64,000 bases of DNA from Cryptosporangium aurantiacum (lineage in GTDB: Bacteria > Actinomycetota > Actinomycetes > Mycobacteriales > Cryptosporangiaceae), in the NCBI RefSeq assembly GCF_900143005.1, contig NZ_FRCS01000001.1, positions 248,001 to 312,000 of the forward strand, in the 5' to 3' direction. Below are positions 36,164 to 45,708 of the stretch, in pieces. How positions within the stretch are numbered: the stretch's first letter is position 1; each line of letters begins with the position of its first letter. A program made the position numbers and the translations under genes. The notes under the pieces are model-generated. The model was not told the DNA's origin. It saw only the letters and a program-made list of their open reading frames with translations, and did not search any database.

Positions 36164-37021
36164 CTACCCGGCGTCCTCGAGCGCTGGGGCGCAGACCGAG
36201 AGGAGGCGGGTTCGGAGTGCGGTGCCGCGCTCGGCGAACGCGCGTTGCGCGGCCACGTACTCAGCGCGACCTTCGGGCGTCTCGATCGGCACCGGCGCGT
36301 ACCCGAGCGCCGCGAGGTCGTACGGGCTGGCCCGCATGTCCAGTTCCCGGACGTCCCGCGCCAGCCGGAAACAGTCGAGCACCAGGTCGGACGGTGTCAG
36401 CGGCGCGAGCTTGTAGGCCCACTTGTACAGGTCCATCGTCGCGTGCAGGCACCCCGGCTGCTCCAGCGCGACCTGGGTTTCCCGGCGCGGCTGCAGGACG
36501 TTGAGCGGCCGGGCGGGCTCGGTGAAGAACCGGAACGCGTCGAAGTGGCTGCAGCGGACCCCGCGCTCCTCGACGACGGCGTTCGTGCGCTCGGGCCCGA
36601 GCCGCAGCGGCCACGAGGCGTGGCGGACGTCGGAGATCCGGTACACCATCGCCCACTCGTGCATGCCGAAGCACCCCAGCTGCGCCGGACGCGACGCGGT
36701 GGCCGCGAGCAGTCCCGCGACCCACCGCACGGTGTCGCCCCGCCGTGCCAGAAACGCGTCGACGTCGAGCGTGACCCCACCGTCTCCGGCCACATGCCCC
36801 GGGAAGTCCTCGGGCCGCGCCGAAGCCAGCACCACGGAAGCGCCCGGAAACCAGCGCCGCAACTGCCCCGGCCGATACGAGTAGTACTCGAACAGGAAGT
36901 CTTCTACCGGATGCCGCTGCCCGCGGCGCCGCCGCTCGAGGTGGTCACCCACCAGCGCGTCGACCTCGGCCGCGTGCGCATCCCGGAGCGCCGTCCACTC
37001 GTCGAACGGCAGCACGGTCAC
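36164..37021 (-). CDS. Conserved actinobacterial protein, putative 3-methyladenine glycosylase-like
   Basis: A 285-residue protein with HPVEDFLFEYYSYRPGQLRRW near the N-terminus and GCFGMHEWAMVYR, VRCSHFDAFRFFTEPARPLN and CLHATMDLYKWAYKL in the middle. I recall homologues in actinobacterial genomes labelled 3-methyladenine DNA glycosylase, but I see no helix-hairpin-helix or glycosylase Asp motif, so the label is weak. The many conserved His, Cys and Asp residues suggest an enzyme. Its ATG overlaps the stop of the LacI regulator by four bases. Confidence 0.55.
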   Translation of the reverse strand: MTVLPFDEWTALRDAHAAEVDALVGDHLERRRRGQRHPVEDFLFEYYSYRPGQLRRWFPGASVVLASARPEDFPGHVAGDGGVTLDVDAFLARRGDTVRWVAGLLAATASRPAQLGCFGMHEWAMVYRISDVRHASWPLRLGPERTNAVVEERGVRCSHFDAFRFFTEPARPLNVLQPRRETQVALEQPGCLHATMDLYKWAYKLAPLTPSDLVLDCFRLARDVRELDMRASPYDLAALGYAPVPIETPEGRAEYVAAQRAFAERGTALRTRLLSVCAPALEDAG

Positions 37022-38037
37022 CTTTCCAGGGTACGGGGCGGCGCGGTGCTGTCGCGGACCACGAGGCTGGTCGCCAGCTCGATGCTGGACGAGTCGAGCG
37101 CCTCACCGCCGATCAGCCGCAGCAGCGTCCGGGCCGCGGTCGCCCCCATCTCGTGCAGCGGCTGCCGCACGGTGGTGAGCGCCGGTGCCGTCCAGGACGC
37201 GAAGTTCAGGTCGTCGAACCCGACGACGCTCAGGTCTCCCGGCACGTCGAGACCGGATTGACGAGCCGCCTCGTAGACGCCCATCGCGTGCATGTCGCTG
37301 CCGGCGAAGATCGCGGTCGGCGCATCGGGCAACTCCAACAGCGACCGCGCCGCCCGTAGCCCACCGTCGTGGTAGAAGTTCCCGTATCGCAGCAGGCCGC
37401 GGGGGATCGGCACGCCCCCCGCCTCGTGAGCCGCCCGATACCCGGCGATCCGGGCTCGCGTGCACGCCAGCTGCTCCGGCCCGCCGATGACGCCGATCCG
37501 CCGGTGCCCCAGCCCGATCAGGTGCTCGGCCGCGGCGTATCCGCCGGCGAAGTTCGTCGCGCCCACCGCGGGCACGTCCGGCGGCGGCTGGCTCACCCCG
37601 TCGATGACGACGATCGGCGTCCCGTGCCTGCGCAGCTGTTCACGCTGCGCCGGGTCGAGATCGGAGAGGACCAGGATCGCGCCCTGCGAGCCGCGCGCGA
37701 GCAGCGAGTCGAGCCAGCGCCGGGTCAGCGCCGCCCGGCTGTGCACCGCGGAGATCACCAGGCCGATGCCCGCCGATTCGACCACCTCCTCGACGCCGGT
37801 GAGGATCGCCAGGCCCCACGCGCTGTCGAGGTTGTTGATCACCAGGTCGATGAGGTCGCCGTGCCCGCGGTGGTGCGCGGCCCGCCGACGTCGGTAGCCC
37901 CGCTCGTCCAACAACCGCTGGACCCGGCGCCGAGTCTCCTCCGCGACGTCGGTGTGTCCGTTCAGCACTTTCGAAACGGTCGACACCGAGACGTCGGCGG
38001 AGCGGGCGATCTGCGCGATCGTCGTGCGTCCTGACAT
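37018..38037 (-). CDS. LacI-family transcriptional regulator of the sugar operon
   Basis: A 339-residue LacI-type regulator. The N-terminal HTH is TTIAQIARSADVSVSTVSKVLNGH, with hinge RRVQRLLDERGYRR, followed by a periplasmic-binding-protein-like sensor domain (VINNLDSAWGLAILTGVEE, GHRRIGVIGGPE, FAGSDMHAMGVYEAARQSGL, VVGFDDLNFASW). ATG 38037 is chosen because the HTH starts at once and GGAG precedes it. It is divergent from the sugar importer genes, with two matching CGAAA-NN-TTTCG sites in the gap. It probably responds to a xylooligosaccharide or xylose-type sugar. Confidence 0.92.
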   Translation of the reverse strand: MSGRTTIAQIARSADVSVSTVSKVLNGHTDVAEETRRRVQRLLDERGYRRRRAAHHRGHGDLIDLVINNLDSAWGLAILTGVEEVVESAGIGLVISAVHSRAALTRRWLDSLLARGSQGAILVLSDLDPAQREQLRRHGTPIVVIDGVSQPPPDVPAVGATNFAGGYAAAEHLIGLGHRRIGVIGGPEQLACTRARIAGYRAAHEAGGVPIPRGLLRYGNFYHDGGLRAARSLLELPDAPTAIFAGSDMHAMGVYEAARQSGLDVPGDLSVVGFDDLNFASWTAPALTTVRQPLHEMGATAARTLLRLIGGEALDSSSIELATSLVVRDSTAPPRTLER

Positions 38038-38072
38038 GGGCAGCTCCTCGTCGAGTGACCGCAGCCTAGAGC

Positions 38073-38084
38073 CGAAAAGTTTCG
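38073..38084. promoter_or_regulatory. Probable LacI-type operator, LacI-proximal
   Basis: CGAAAAGTTTCG, a CGAAA-NN-TTTCG palindrome, 36 bp upstream of the lacI-type start. An identical half-site pattern lies exactly 100 bp away. Next to it are GTAACGTTAC (about 38093) and TGCGATCGCA (about 38115), also palindromes of unknown role. Confidence 0.6.
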
Positions 38085-38172
38085 AAAACGACGTAACGTT
38101 ACCGGATCGTGATTTGCGATCGCATTGACCGATGAAAGCGCTCCCCCTACCGTCCGTGCACCTCAACCCGCT

Positions 38173-38184
38173 CGAAACCTTTCG
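38173..38184. promoter_or_regulatory. Probable LacI-type operator, importer-proximal
   Basis: CGAAACCTTTCG, the second CGAAA-NN-TTTCG site, 33 bp upstream of the binding-protein ATG. The 100-bp distance between the two sites is close to a whole number of helical turns (about 9.5), so looping between them is possible. Confidence 0.6.
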
Positions 38185-38217
38185 AACCCAACGTCGTGGG
38201 GAAGGACTGGTGCGGAC

Positions 38218-39510
38218 ATGCGCCGACGCGCGCTTTTCACTCGGACAGCAATTGCGTTACTGACGACTTCGGCACTCGCATTAGCCGGCTGCGGGAGCTC
38301 CGGCCCGGGTGCGTCCGACGAAGTACAGGTCTGGGCACTGCAGGACGCGGGCCTCACTCCGGTCGTCAAGGCCTCGGTCGACCGATACAACAAGGACTCG
38401 GACAACGAGGCGACGCTGAGCACGTACATCAACGACGCGTACAAGCAGAAGATCCAGGTCGCGATGGGCTCACCCAACGCTCCCGACGTCTTCTTCAACT
38501 GGGGCGGCGGCAACCTCGCGCAATTCGTCGACGCCGACCAGGTGGAGCCGCTCGACGACGCGCTGGCGAAAAAACCCGAAGTGCGCGACGCGTTCCTGAC
38601 GAACGTCATGGACACCGCGAAGATCGACGGCAAGCAGTACGGGCTGCCGATGACCGGAACCCAGCCGGTGATCTTCTTCTACAACAAGGCCGTTTTCACC
38701 GCGAACAACGTCCAGCCGCCGACGACGTACCCCGAATTCCTGAAACTGGTCGACACGTTCAAGTCGAAGAAGGTGACGCCGATCGCGCTGCCCGGTTCGC
38801 AGGGCTGGACCGAGCTGATGTACGCCGAATACTTCCTCGACCGTCTCGGTGGTCCGGAGAAGTTCGCCGCGATCGCGAAGAGCGGCGGCGCGGCCTGGCA
38901 GGACCCGGCCGTCGTCAAGGCGTTCCAGATGTGCCAGGACCTGGCCAAGATGGGCGCGTTCGGCACGAACTTCGCGTCGATCAACTACGACAACGCCGGC
39001 GCGTCCAAGCTGCTCGCCACCGGCAAGGCCGCGATGTTCCTGATGGGCACGTGGGAGTACCCGAACCAGCTGACGAACAACCCGGCGTTCGCCAAGAAGG
39101 ACCTCGGCTGGTTCCAGTTCCCGAGCATTCCGGGCGGCGTCGGTGAGCCCGGCAACCTGGTCGGCAACCCGAGCAACTACTTCTCGGTCGCCAGCGGCTC
39201 GAAGAACAAGGACGCGGCGGTCGACTACCTCACCGAGACCGTCGCCTCCGACGGGTACATCGAGGACCTGATCAAGAGCGGTGCGGTGCCCGCGACCAAG
39301 GGTGCGGACGCGAAGCTCGCGGGCAAGCCGAACGCCGAGTTCAACACCGACGTCTACAAGATGGTCTCGACCGCCCCGGCGTTCGCCCAGTCGTGGGACC
39401 AGGCCGTCGCGCCGGACGTCGCCAAGCGTCTGCTGGCCAACCTGCAGAAGCTGTTCCTGCAGCAGATCACCCCGCAGGCCTTCGCCGACGACATGGCGAA
39501 AGCCCAGTGA
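38218..39510 (+). CDS. Sugar ABC transporter substrate-binding lipoprotein
   Basis: A 430-residue extracellular solute-binding protein, family 1. The signal peptide ends in the lipobox LALAGC with Cys25. The mature protein has VWALQDAG, YNKDSDNEATLSTYINDAYKQKI, GLPMTGTQPVIFFYNKAVF and GKAAMFLMGTWEYP, typical of oligosaccharide binders. ATG 38218 fits with GGGGAAGGAC upstream. The next gene overlaps its stop by four bases (GTGA). With two permeases and a GH43 enzyme it probably carries xylo-oligosaccharides. No ATPase is encoded here, so a shared MsiK-type ATPase is likely. Confidence 0.92.
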   Translation: MRRRALFTRTAIALLTTSALALAGCGSSGPGASDEVQVWALQDAGLTPVVKASVDRYNKDSDNEATLSTYINDAYKQKIQVAMGSPNAPDVFFNWGGGNLAQFVDADQVEPLDDALAKKPEVRDAFLTNVMDTAKIDGKQYGLPMTGTQPVIFFYNKAVFTANNVQPPTTYPEFLKLVDTFKSKKVTPIALPGSQGWTELMYAEYFLDRLGGPEKFAAIAKSGGAAWQDPAVVKAFQMCQDLAKMGAFGTNFASINYDNAGASKLLATGKAAMFLMGTWEYPNQLTNNPAFAKKDLGWFQFPSIPGGVGEPGNLVGNPSNYFSVASGSKNKDAAVDYLTETVASDGYIEDLIKSGAVPATKGADAKLAGKPNAEFNTDVYKMVSTAPAFAQSWDQAVAPDVAKRLLANLQKLFLQQITPQAFADDMAKAQ

Positions 39511-40400
39511 GTACCACCGTATCCATGCGGGAGCGGCCCGGATTCGTCTGGGCCGCCCCCGCGGCGGTGTTCTTCGCACTGTTCGGCCTGGTACCGATCG
39601 CGGTTGTCGTCTACCTCAGCGGCACCAGTTGGAACGGCCTCGGCACCCCGCAGTGGGTCGGGACCGAGAACTGGGCCGCGCTTCTCGACGACAGTGACTT
39701 CCTGCCGTCGCTGCGGACGACGGCGCTGCTCACCGTCGGGACCTGGCTCGTCCAGACGCCGCTCGCGCTGCTCCTCGGCGTCTGGTCGGCCGGTGCGCAG
39801 CGGTTCCGGGCGGTGCTGTCGACGGTGTTCTTCCTGCCGCTGCTGCTGTCGACCGCCGCGATCGCGCTCGTGTTCGTCTCGCTGCTGGACCCGAACTTCG
39901 GGTTGGCGGCGCAGTGGGGCAAGTACCTCGGCGCCCCGGACGGCAACTTCCTCGGCGACCCGGCCCGGGCACTGCCGACCGTCATCTTCGTCCTGGCCTG
40001 GCAGTTCGTGCCGTTCCACACGCTGCTCTACCAGGCGGCGACCCGGCAGATCCCGGCGTCGCTCTACGAGGCGGCGCAGCTCGACGGCGCGAACACCGTC
40101 CGGCAGTTCTTCGCGATCACGCTGCCGCAGCTGCGCAACACGATCGTCGCGTCCTCGGTGATGATGCTGGTCGGCTCCGTGACGTACTTCGAGTCGGTGC
40201 TGCTGCTGACCAACGGCGGCCCCGGCAACGAGACCAAGGTCCTCCCGCTGCACATGTACCAGGAGGGCTTCGTCGCGTTCGACATGGGTTACGCGAGCGT
40301 GCTGGCCGTGCTGCTGGTGATCATCGGCACCGTGCTCTCGATCGTCGTCGTGCGGGCGACCGGCTACCACCGGATGGCCAGCGATCGGGAGGGCCTATGA
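39507..40400 (+). CDS. Sugar ABC transporter permease 1 (MalF-like)
   Basis: A 297-residue binding-protein-dependent permease with six membrane segments. The EAA loop is YEAAQLDGANTVRQFFAITLP. It starts FVWAAPAAVFFALFGLVPIAVVVYL, the first helix after a short basic N-terminus. GTG 39507 overlaps the binding-protein stop; its own stop overlaps the next ATG by four bases (ATGA). Forms a heterodimer with the next permease. Confidence 0.92.
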   Translation: MSTTVSMRERPGFVWAAPAAVFFALFGLVPIAVVVYLSGTSWNGLGTPQWVGTENWAALLDDSDFLPSLRTTALLTVGTWLVQTPLALLLGVWSAGAQRFRAVLSTVFFLPLLLSTAAIALVFVSLLDPNFGLAAQWGKYLGAPDGNFLGDPARALPTVIFVLAWQFVPFHTLLYQAATRQIPASLYEAAQLDGANTVRQFFAITLPQLRNTIVASSVMMLVGSVTYFESVLLLTNGGPGNETKVLPLHMYQEGFVAFDMGYASVLAVLLVIIGTVLSIVVVRATGYHRMASDREGL

Positions 40401-41281
40401 GCACCCAGGTCATGACCCGGCCGGAGACCAGGGCCGACCGGCATCCGGTGAAGCCCCGGCGCCGCCGCCGGCGCAGCAACATTCCGGCCGGCCTCGCGGC
40501 CGGCGTCTGGTTCCTGATCGTCGCGATCCCGATCTACTTCATCGTGGTGACGAGCATCCGCACCCAGGACGCGTACGTTGCCGACGGCCCGCTGGATCCG
40601 CCCACTTCGGTGACGTTCGACAACTACACGAACGTCCTCGAGCTGGGCTTCGCCACGTTCCTGCGCAACAGCGTGATCGCCGCGCTCGCGACCGTCGTGC
40701 TCGTGCTGGCGCTCGCGCTCCCGGCCGCGTACGCGATCGTGCGGGGACGCAGCCGGGCGGTGCGGATGGGCTTCACGCTGTTCCTGATCGGGCTGGCGAT
40801 CCCCGCGCAGGCGGTGATCATCCCGATCTACCTGATCATCACGCGCCTGCACCTCTACGACAGCCTCACCGCGATCGTGCTGCCGACGGCCGCGTTCTCG
40901 CTGCCGATGGCCGTCGTCGTCCTCACCAGCGCGCTGCGGGACGTACCGAACGAGCTGTACGAGGCGATGACCGTCGACGGCGCCGGTCCCGGGACGCTGT
41001 TCCGACGTCTCGTCGTGCCGCTGTCCCGTCCCGCGCTGGCCAGCGTCGGGATCTTCGCCGGCCTCAACGCCTGGAACGGCTTCCTGTTCCCGCTGGTCCT
41101 GACGCAGAGCTCGGATCAGCGGGTGCTTCCGCTCGGGCTCTGGAACTTCCAGAGCCAGTACGGCACCGACGTACCGGGGCTGCTCGCCGCGGTGGTGCTC
41201 TCCGCGCTCCCGGTTCTCGCCCTTTATCTCTTCGGACGACGTCATCTGCTCAGCGGCCTCGCCGCGGGATTCAGCAAATAG
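40397..41281 (+). CDS. Sugar ABC transporter permease 2 (MalG-like)
   Basis: A 294-residue permease with a basic N-terminus (KPRRRRRRSN) and six membrane helices. The EAA loop is NELYEAMTVDGAGPGTLFRRLVVPLSRPAL. The first helix is AGVWFLIVAIPIYFIVVTSI. It overlaps permease 1 at ATGA and is followed 17 bp later by the glycosidase gene, so importer and enzyme form one operon. Confidence 0.92.
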   Translation: MSTQVMTRPETRADRHPVKPRRRRRRSNIPAGLAAGVWFLIVAIPIYFIVVTSIRTQDAYVADGPLDPPTSVTFDNYTNVLELGFATFLRNSVIAALATVVLVLALALPAAYAIVRGRSRAVRMGFTLFLIGLAIPAQAVIIPIYLIITRLHLYDSLTAIVLPTAAFSLPMAVVVLTSALRDVPNELYEAMTVDGAGPGTLFRRLVVPLSRPALASVGIFAGLNAWNGFLFPLVLTQSSDQRVLPLGLWNFQSQYGTDVPGLLAAVVLSALPVLALYLFGRRHLLSGLAAGFSK

Positions 41282-41298
41282 AGGGAGAGAAGAATTCA

Positions 41299-42918
41299 AT
41301 GGCTATCGAGGTCGAAGCACCACCCATCGTGATCCGGAACCCGGTGCTCACCGGGTTCCGCCCCGACCCGTCGATCCTCCGGGTGGGATCGGACTACTAC
41401 GTCGCCACCTCCACGTTCGAGTGGTTCCCGGGCGTCGGGCTGCACCACTCCCGGGACCTCGTGCACTGGCGGCCGCTCGGCGGGGCGCTGACCAGCGAGG
41501 AGGCGCTCCCGTTGCGCGGCGTCCGGGACTCGGGCGGGGTCTGGGCGCCCTGCCTCTCCTATGCCGACGGGCTGTTCCACCTCGTGTACTCGAACGTCGG
41601 CACCTACGGCGGCGGGTTCTGGGACACCCCGAACTTCCTGGTCACCGCCCCGGACATCACCGGACCGTGGTCGGAACCGGTGCGGCTGCACTCGCTCGGT
41701 TTCGACGCCTCGATGTTCCACGACGACGACGGTCGCAGCTGGATGCTCAGCATGGCCGCCGACTACCGGCCGGGACGCGAGACGTTCGCCGGGATCACGC
41801 TGCAGGAGTACGACCGGACGGCGCGGCGCCTGGTCGGCGAGGTGTCGACGATCTTCACCGGTACGCAGGCCGGGCTGGTCGAGGGCCCGCACCTGTACCG
41901 GCGGGACGGGTGGTACTACCTGGTGACCGCCGAGGGCGGCACGCAGTGGGAGCACCAGGTGACGGTGGCGCGATCGCGGACGATCACCGGGCCCTACGAG
42001 GTCGATCCGGCGGGGCCGACGCTGACGTCCTGGCCCGACCCGGCGCTGACCCTGCAGAAGGCCGGGCACGGCTCGCTGGTCGCCACCCCGGACGGCGAGT
42101 GGTACCTGGCGCACCTCACCGGGCGGCCGCTCACCGAGCGTGGGCGCTGCGTGCTGGGCCGGGAGACCGCGCTGCAGCGGGTGGAGTGGAGCGCGGACGG
42201 CTGGCCACGGGTGCCGGGCGCGCGCCCGCACGACGAGGTGATCGCTCCGCGTCTGGAGCCGCACCCGTGGCCGGAGGAGCCGGAGCGCGACGAGTTCGAC
42301 GCGCCTGCTCTCGGCACGCAGTGGAGCACGCTGCGGCGGCCGCCGTCCTCGGAGTGGCTCAGCCTCGCCGAACGGCCCGGGTACCTGCGGCTCTACGGCG
42401 GGGAGTCGCCGGTGTCGCTGCGCGACTCCAGCCTCGTCGGACGCCGGGTCGAGCACCGGTCGTGCGCGTTCGAGGCCCAAGTCGCCTTCGCGCCGACGAC
42501 GTTCCGTCAGATGGCCGGGGTCGCGGCCTACTACAACACGCTGAACTGGGCGTACGCGCGGCTCTCGTGGCACGAGCTGCACGGGCCGTGCGTGGACGTG
42601 CTGGTGTCCGACCGGGGCCGGCTGGTGAACGCGAGCGCGCCGGTACCGGTGGCCGATCCGGCCGCCGGGGTGACGTTCCGCGCCGAGATCGACGGCTCGT
42701 CGCTGCGGTTCGGGTACGCGTTGCCCGGCGGCGAGCTGCAGTGGTGGCCGGAGACGCACGACGCCAGCAGGCTCTCCGACGAGTACGCGCTGGAGATCTT
42801 CGACGCGACCGAGAAGATCTCCGGCTTCACCGGGGCGTTCTTCGGTCTCTGGGCGCACGACCTGACCGGCGGCCAGTTGCCCGCGGACTTCGCCTACGCG
42901 ACGTACGAGCCGCGCTGA
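41299..42918 (+). CDS. Glycoside hydrolase family 43, beta-xylosidase type
   Basis: A 539-residue cytoplasmic GH43 enzyme with a five-bladed beta-propeller and a C-terminal beta-sandwich (from about residue 330). Catalytic residues visible: base D23 in GFRPDPS, pKa-modulator D136 in LGFDASMFHDDDG, acid E195 in GLVEGPHLY. The beta-sandwich part FRQMAAGVAAYYNTLNW-like stretch and the ending fit beta-xylosidases of the GH43_11/XynB3 type. There is no signal peptide, so it acts on imported oligosaccharides. GGGAGAGAAG precedes the ATG. Confidence 0.92.
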   Translation: MAIEVEAPPIVIRNPVLTGFRPDPSILRVGSDYYVATSTFEWFPGVGLHHSRDLVHWRPLGGALTSEEALPLRGVRDSGGVWAPCLSYADGLFHLVYSNVGTYGGGFWDTPNFLVTAPDITGPWSEPVRLHSLGFDASMFHDDDGRSWMLSMAADYRPGRETFAGITLQEYDRTARRLVGEVSTIFTGTQAGLVEGPHLYRRDGWYYLVTAEGGTQWEHQVTVARSRTITGPYEVDPAGPTLTSWPDPALTLQKAGHGSLVATPDGEWYLAHLTGRPLTERGRCVLGRETALQRVEWSADGWPRVPGARPHDEVIAPRLEPHPWPEEPERDEFDAPALGTQWSTLRRPPSSEWLSLAERPGYLRLYGGESPVSLRDSSLVGRRVEHRSCAFEAQVAFAPTTFRQMAGVAAYYNTLNWAYARLSWHELHGPCVDVLVSDRGRLVNASAPVPVADPAAGVTFRAEIDGSSLRFGYALPGGELQWWPETHDASRLSDEYALEIFDATEKISGFTGAFFGLWAHDLTGGQLPADFAYATYEPR

Positions 42919-43015
42919 CAGACGCCCGGCCCCGACCTCGGCGGTGGTCGGGGCCGGTGCTACCCGGGGTTAGGGTTGCGGCACACACGAACCCACTCGA
43001 CCCAGGAGTTCAACC

Positions 43016-43807
43016 GTGCGCATCGCGCTCTTCGCTCACCCCGGCGGCCGAGCCTTCGGCGTAGTGGAAGGGCCCGCCGGGACCGACGACCCGGAGGCGC
43101 TGACGATCGCGGAGATCGAAGGCGTCCCGTTCAGCGGGATCCGGTTCACCGGCGAGCGCTGGACGCTGGCCGACGTCCAGCTGCTGCCGCCGATCATTCC
43201 CAGCAAGGTGGTCGGCGTCGGACGGAACTACGCCGCGCACGCCAGTGAGCTCGGCAACGAGGTGCCCAGCGCGCCGCTGCTGTTCCTGAAGCCCCCGACG
43301 TCGGTCATCGGCCCCGGCGCGCCGATCCGGCTGCCCATCGACTCGAAGCAGGTCGAGCACGAGGCGGAGCTCGCCGTCATCATCGGCGGCAAGGGCGCCC
43401 GCGCGGTGAGCCGCGAGAAGGCGATGGAGTCCGTCTTCGGCTACACCTGCGCCAACGACGTCACGGCCCGCGACCAGCAGCGGTCGGACGTCCAGTTCAC
43501 CCGGGCCAAGGGCTACGACTCGTTCTGCCCCATCGGGCCGTGGATCGAGACCGACCTGAACCACGCCGACGTCGGCGTCCAGGCCCTGGTCAACAACGAG
43601 GTCAAGCAGGACGGCCGGACCAAGGACATGATCTTCGACGTCCCGACGCTGGTCTCCTACGTCTCGCACGTGATGACGCTGCTGCCCGGCGACGTGATCC
43701 TCACCGGCACCCCGTCCGGCGTCGGGCCGATCGTGGCCGGCGACAGCGTCAGCGTCCGCATCGAGGGCCTGGGCACCCTCACCAACCCCGTCGCCAACCG
43801 CGCGTGA
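43016..43807 (+). CDS. Fumarylacetoacetate hydrolase family protein
   Basis: A 263-residue FAH-fold protein. It has [16 protein letters not shown], the metal-ligand acidic residues in [30 protein letters not shown] and [11 protein letters not shown], the family hallmarks. Substrates in the family include acylpyruvates and oxaloacetate; the specific one cannot be told. It starts with GTG after AGGAG. The pairing with gltX, four bases or 11 bp away, is conserved in mycobacteria and other actinobacteria. Confidence 0.9.
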   Translation: MRIALFAHPGGRAFGVVEGPAGTDDPEALTIAEIEGVPFSGIRFTGERWTLADVQLLPPIIPSKVVGVGRNYAAHASELGNEVPSAPLLFLKPPTSVIGPGAPIRLPIDSKQVEHEAELAVIIGGKGARAVSREKAMESVFGYTCANDVTARDQQRSDVQFTRAKGYDSFCPIGPWIETDLNHADVGVQALVNNEVKQDGRTKDMIFDVPTLVSYVSHVMTLLPGDVILTGTPSGVGPIVAGDSVSVRIEGLGTLTNPVANRA

Positions 43808-43818
43808 AAGGAACACTC

Positions 43819-45306
43819 GTGTCCCGCGACCCCTCGGTTCGGGTGCGGTTCTGTCCGTCGCCCACCGGCAACCCGCACGTCGGGCTCGTCCGGACCTGCC
43901 TGTTCAACTGGGCGTTCGCCCGCCACCACGGCGGCACGTTCGTGTTCCGGATCGAGGACACCGACGCCGCCCGTGACTCGGAGGAGTCGTACCAGCAGCT
44001 GCTGGAGTCGCTGCGGTGGCTCGGCCTCGACTGGGACGAGGGGCCCGAGGTCGGTGGCCCCTACGGTCCGTACCGCCAGTCGGAGCGCCGGGACCTCTAC
44101 CTCGACGTCGTCGCGAAGCTCACCGACGCCGGGTACCTCTACGAGTCGTTCTCCACGGCCGAGGAGATCGAGGCGCGTCACCGGGCCGCGGGCCGTGACC
44201 CGAAGCTCGGCTACGACAACCACGACCGGAACCTCACCGACGCGGAGAAGGACGCGTTCCGGGCCGAGGGCCGTGCGCCGGTGCTGCGGTTCCGGATGCC
44301 CGCGGACTCGATCGGCTGGACCGACCTGGTCCGCGGCGACGTCACGTTCGCGCCGGGCACGGTGCCGGACTACGTCGTCGTGCGCGGTAACGGCGACCCG
44401 CTGTACCCGCTGGTCAACCCGGTCGACGACGCGCTGATGCGGATCACCCACGTCCTCCGCGGTGAGGACCTGTTGCCGAGCACGCCGCGGCAGATCGCGC
44501 TGTACCGCGCGCTGGTCGACGTCGGGGTGGCCGAGCGGGTTCCGGAGTTCGGGCACCTGCCGTACGTCATGGGGGAGGGCAACAAGAAGCTCTCCAAGCG
44601 CGACCCGCAGGCCAACCTGCTGCACTACCGGGAGCGCGGTTACCTGCCCGAAGGGCTGCTGAACTACCTCGCGCTGCTCGGCTGGTCGATCGCCGAGGAC
44701 CGCGACATCTTCACGCTGCGGGAGATGACCGAGGCGTTCGACGTCCGCCGGGTGAGCCCCAACCCGGCGCGCTTCGACGGCAAGAAGTGCGAGGCGATCA
44801 ACGCGGCGCACCTGCGGCTGCTGGCGCCGGACGACTTCGCCGGACGGTTGGTGCCGTACCTCGCCGACGCCGGCCTGGTCGCGGCCGAGCCCACGCCGGC
44901 CGAGCGGGAGCTGATCACCGCGGCTGCGCCGCTGATCCAGGAGCGGATGCCGGTTCTCGGGGACGCTCCCGGCATGCTCGGGTTCCTGTTCGTGAAAGAC
45001 ATCACTCCGGACGCCGACGTGCGGGCGAAGGTCCTCGGTGCCGACGCCACGCCGGTTCTGGACGCCACGATCACGGCGCTCTCCGGGGTGCCCGAGTGGA
45101 CCGCACCGGAGATCGAGACCGCGCTGAAGTCGGCGCTCGTCGACGGGCTCGGGCTCAAGCCGCGGAAGGCGTTTGCGCCGGTCCGGGCCGCGATCACCGG
45201 CCGGACCGTGTCACCGCCGCTGTACGAGTCGATGGAACTGCTCGGGGCAGAGCGGTCGCTCACCCGGCTGCGAACCGCCCGAGAGCTCACCACCGCCGAA
45301 GGGTGA
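43819..45306 (+). CDS. gltX: Glutamyl-tRNA synthetase
   Basis: Class I synthetase of 495 residues. The HIGH-type motif is [15 protein letters not shown] and the KMSKS-type motif is [13 protein letters not shown]. The C-terminal anticodon-binding helical domain ends [16 protein letters not shown]. Because GatCAB is encoded in the same window, the enzyme is probably non-discriminating and also charges tRNA-Gln with Glu. GTG 43819 is chosen for AAAGGA six bases upstream; GTG 43804, overlapping the FAH stop, is also possible. tRNA-Gln and tRNA-Glu genes follow. Confidence 0.96.
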   Translation: MSRDPSVRVRFCPSPTGNPHVGLVRTCLFNWAFARHHGGTFVFRIEDTDAARDSEESYQQLLESLRWLGLDWDEGPEVGGPYGPYRQSERRDLYLDVVAKLTDAGYLYESFSTAEEIEARHRAAGRDPKLGYDNHDRNLTDAEKDAFRAEGRAPVLRFRMPADSIGWTDLVRGDVTFAPGTVPDYVVVRGNGDPLYPLVNPVDDALMRITHVLRGEDLLPSTPRQIALYRALVDVGVAERVPEFGHLPYVMGEGNKKLSKRDPQANLLHYRERGYLPEGLLNYLALLGWSIAEDRDIFTLREMTEAFDVRRVSPNPARFDGKKCEAINAAHLRLLAPDDFAGRLVPYLADAGLVAAEPTPAERELITAAAPLIQERMPVLGDAPGMLGFLFVKDITPDADVRAKVLGADATPVLDATITALSGVPEWTAPEIETALKSALVDGLGLKPRKAFAPVRAAITGRTVSPPLYESMELLGAERSLTRLRTARELTTAEG

Positions 45307-45313
45307 CAGAACG

Positions 45314-45344
45314 GCGGGCCGGACCCGATTTGGGACCGGCCCGC
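45314..45344 (+). terminator. gltX terminator
   Basis: GCGGGCCGG (45314-45322) pairs with CCGGCCCGC (45336-45344); CCC/GGG inside the loop can extend it. It follows the gltX stop by 7 bp and separates gltX from the tRNA genes. Confidence 0.6.
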
Positions 45345-45439
45345 ACTCTCGGCTAGAGTTACCGACGTTGCGAGCGGATGACCGCCAAGCAGACGCCCGC
45401 AGCGAGGATCCTGGTAAGACACGCAGTGAGCAGCAGTAA

Positions 45440-45511
45440 TGGGGTATGGGGTAATTGGCAGCCCGACGGATTCTGGCTCCGTTAGTCTAGGTTCGAGTCC
45501 TGGTACCCCAG
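45440..45511 (+). tRNA. tRNA-Gln (anticodon CTG)
   Basis: 72-nt cloverleaf: acceptor TGGGGTA with TACCCCA plus discriminator G, D arm, anticodon arm ACGGA-TTCTGGC-TCCGT with CTG in positions 34-36, and T arm with GGTTCGAGTCC. CCA is not encoded. It lies 134 bp after gltX. Confidence 0.95.
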
Positions 45512-45550
45512 CTCCACAGCGTTCGACCCCTCAGTTGAACGTTGTCCTAG

Positions 45551-45623
45551 GGCCCCGTCGTCTAGCGGCCTAGGACGCCGCCCTCTCAAGGCGGTAGCGC
45601 CGGTTCGAATCCGGTCGGGGCTA
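45551..45623 (+). tRNA. tRNA-Glu (anticodon CTC)
   Basis: 73-nt cloverleaf: acceptor GGCCCCG with CGGGGCT plus A, D arm GTCTAGCGGCCTAGGAC, anticodon arm CCGCC-CTCTCAA-GGCGG with CTC at 34-36, T loop GTTCGAATC. CCA is not encoded. Position 1-72 is a G-U type pair, to be checked. It follows tRNA-Gln by 39 bp. Confidence 0.95.
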
Positions 45624-45630
45624 CAACCGC

Positions 45631-45662
45631 AAGGCCCGGTCGCACGAGTGCGACCGGGCCTT
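45631..45662 (+). terminator. tRNA-Glu terminator
   Basis: AAGGCCCGGTCGCA (45631-45644) pairs with TGCGACCGGGCCTT (45649-45662) over CGAG. A 14-bp stem, 7 bp after the tRNA. Confidence 0.75.
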
Positions 45663-45708
45663 CGTCATTTCCGCTGGGCGGTCACCCGAGCACGTGGTGC
45701 GGTGAGCT

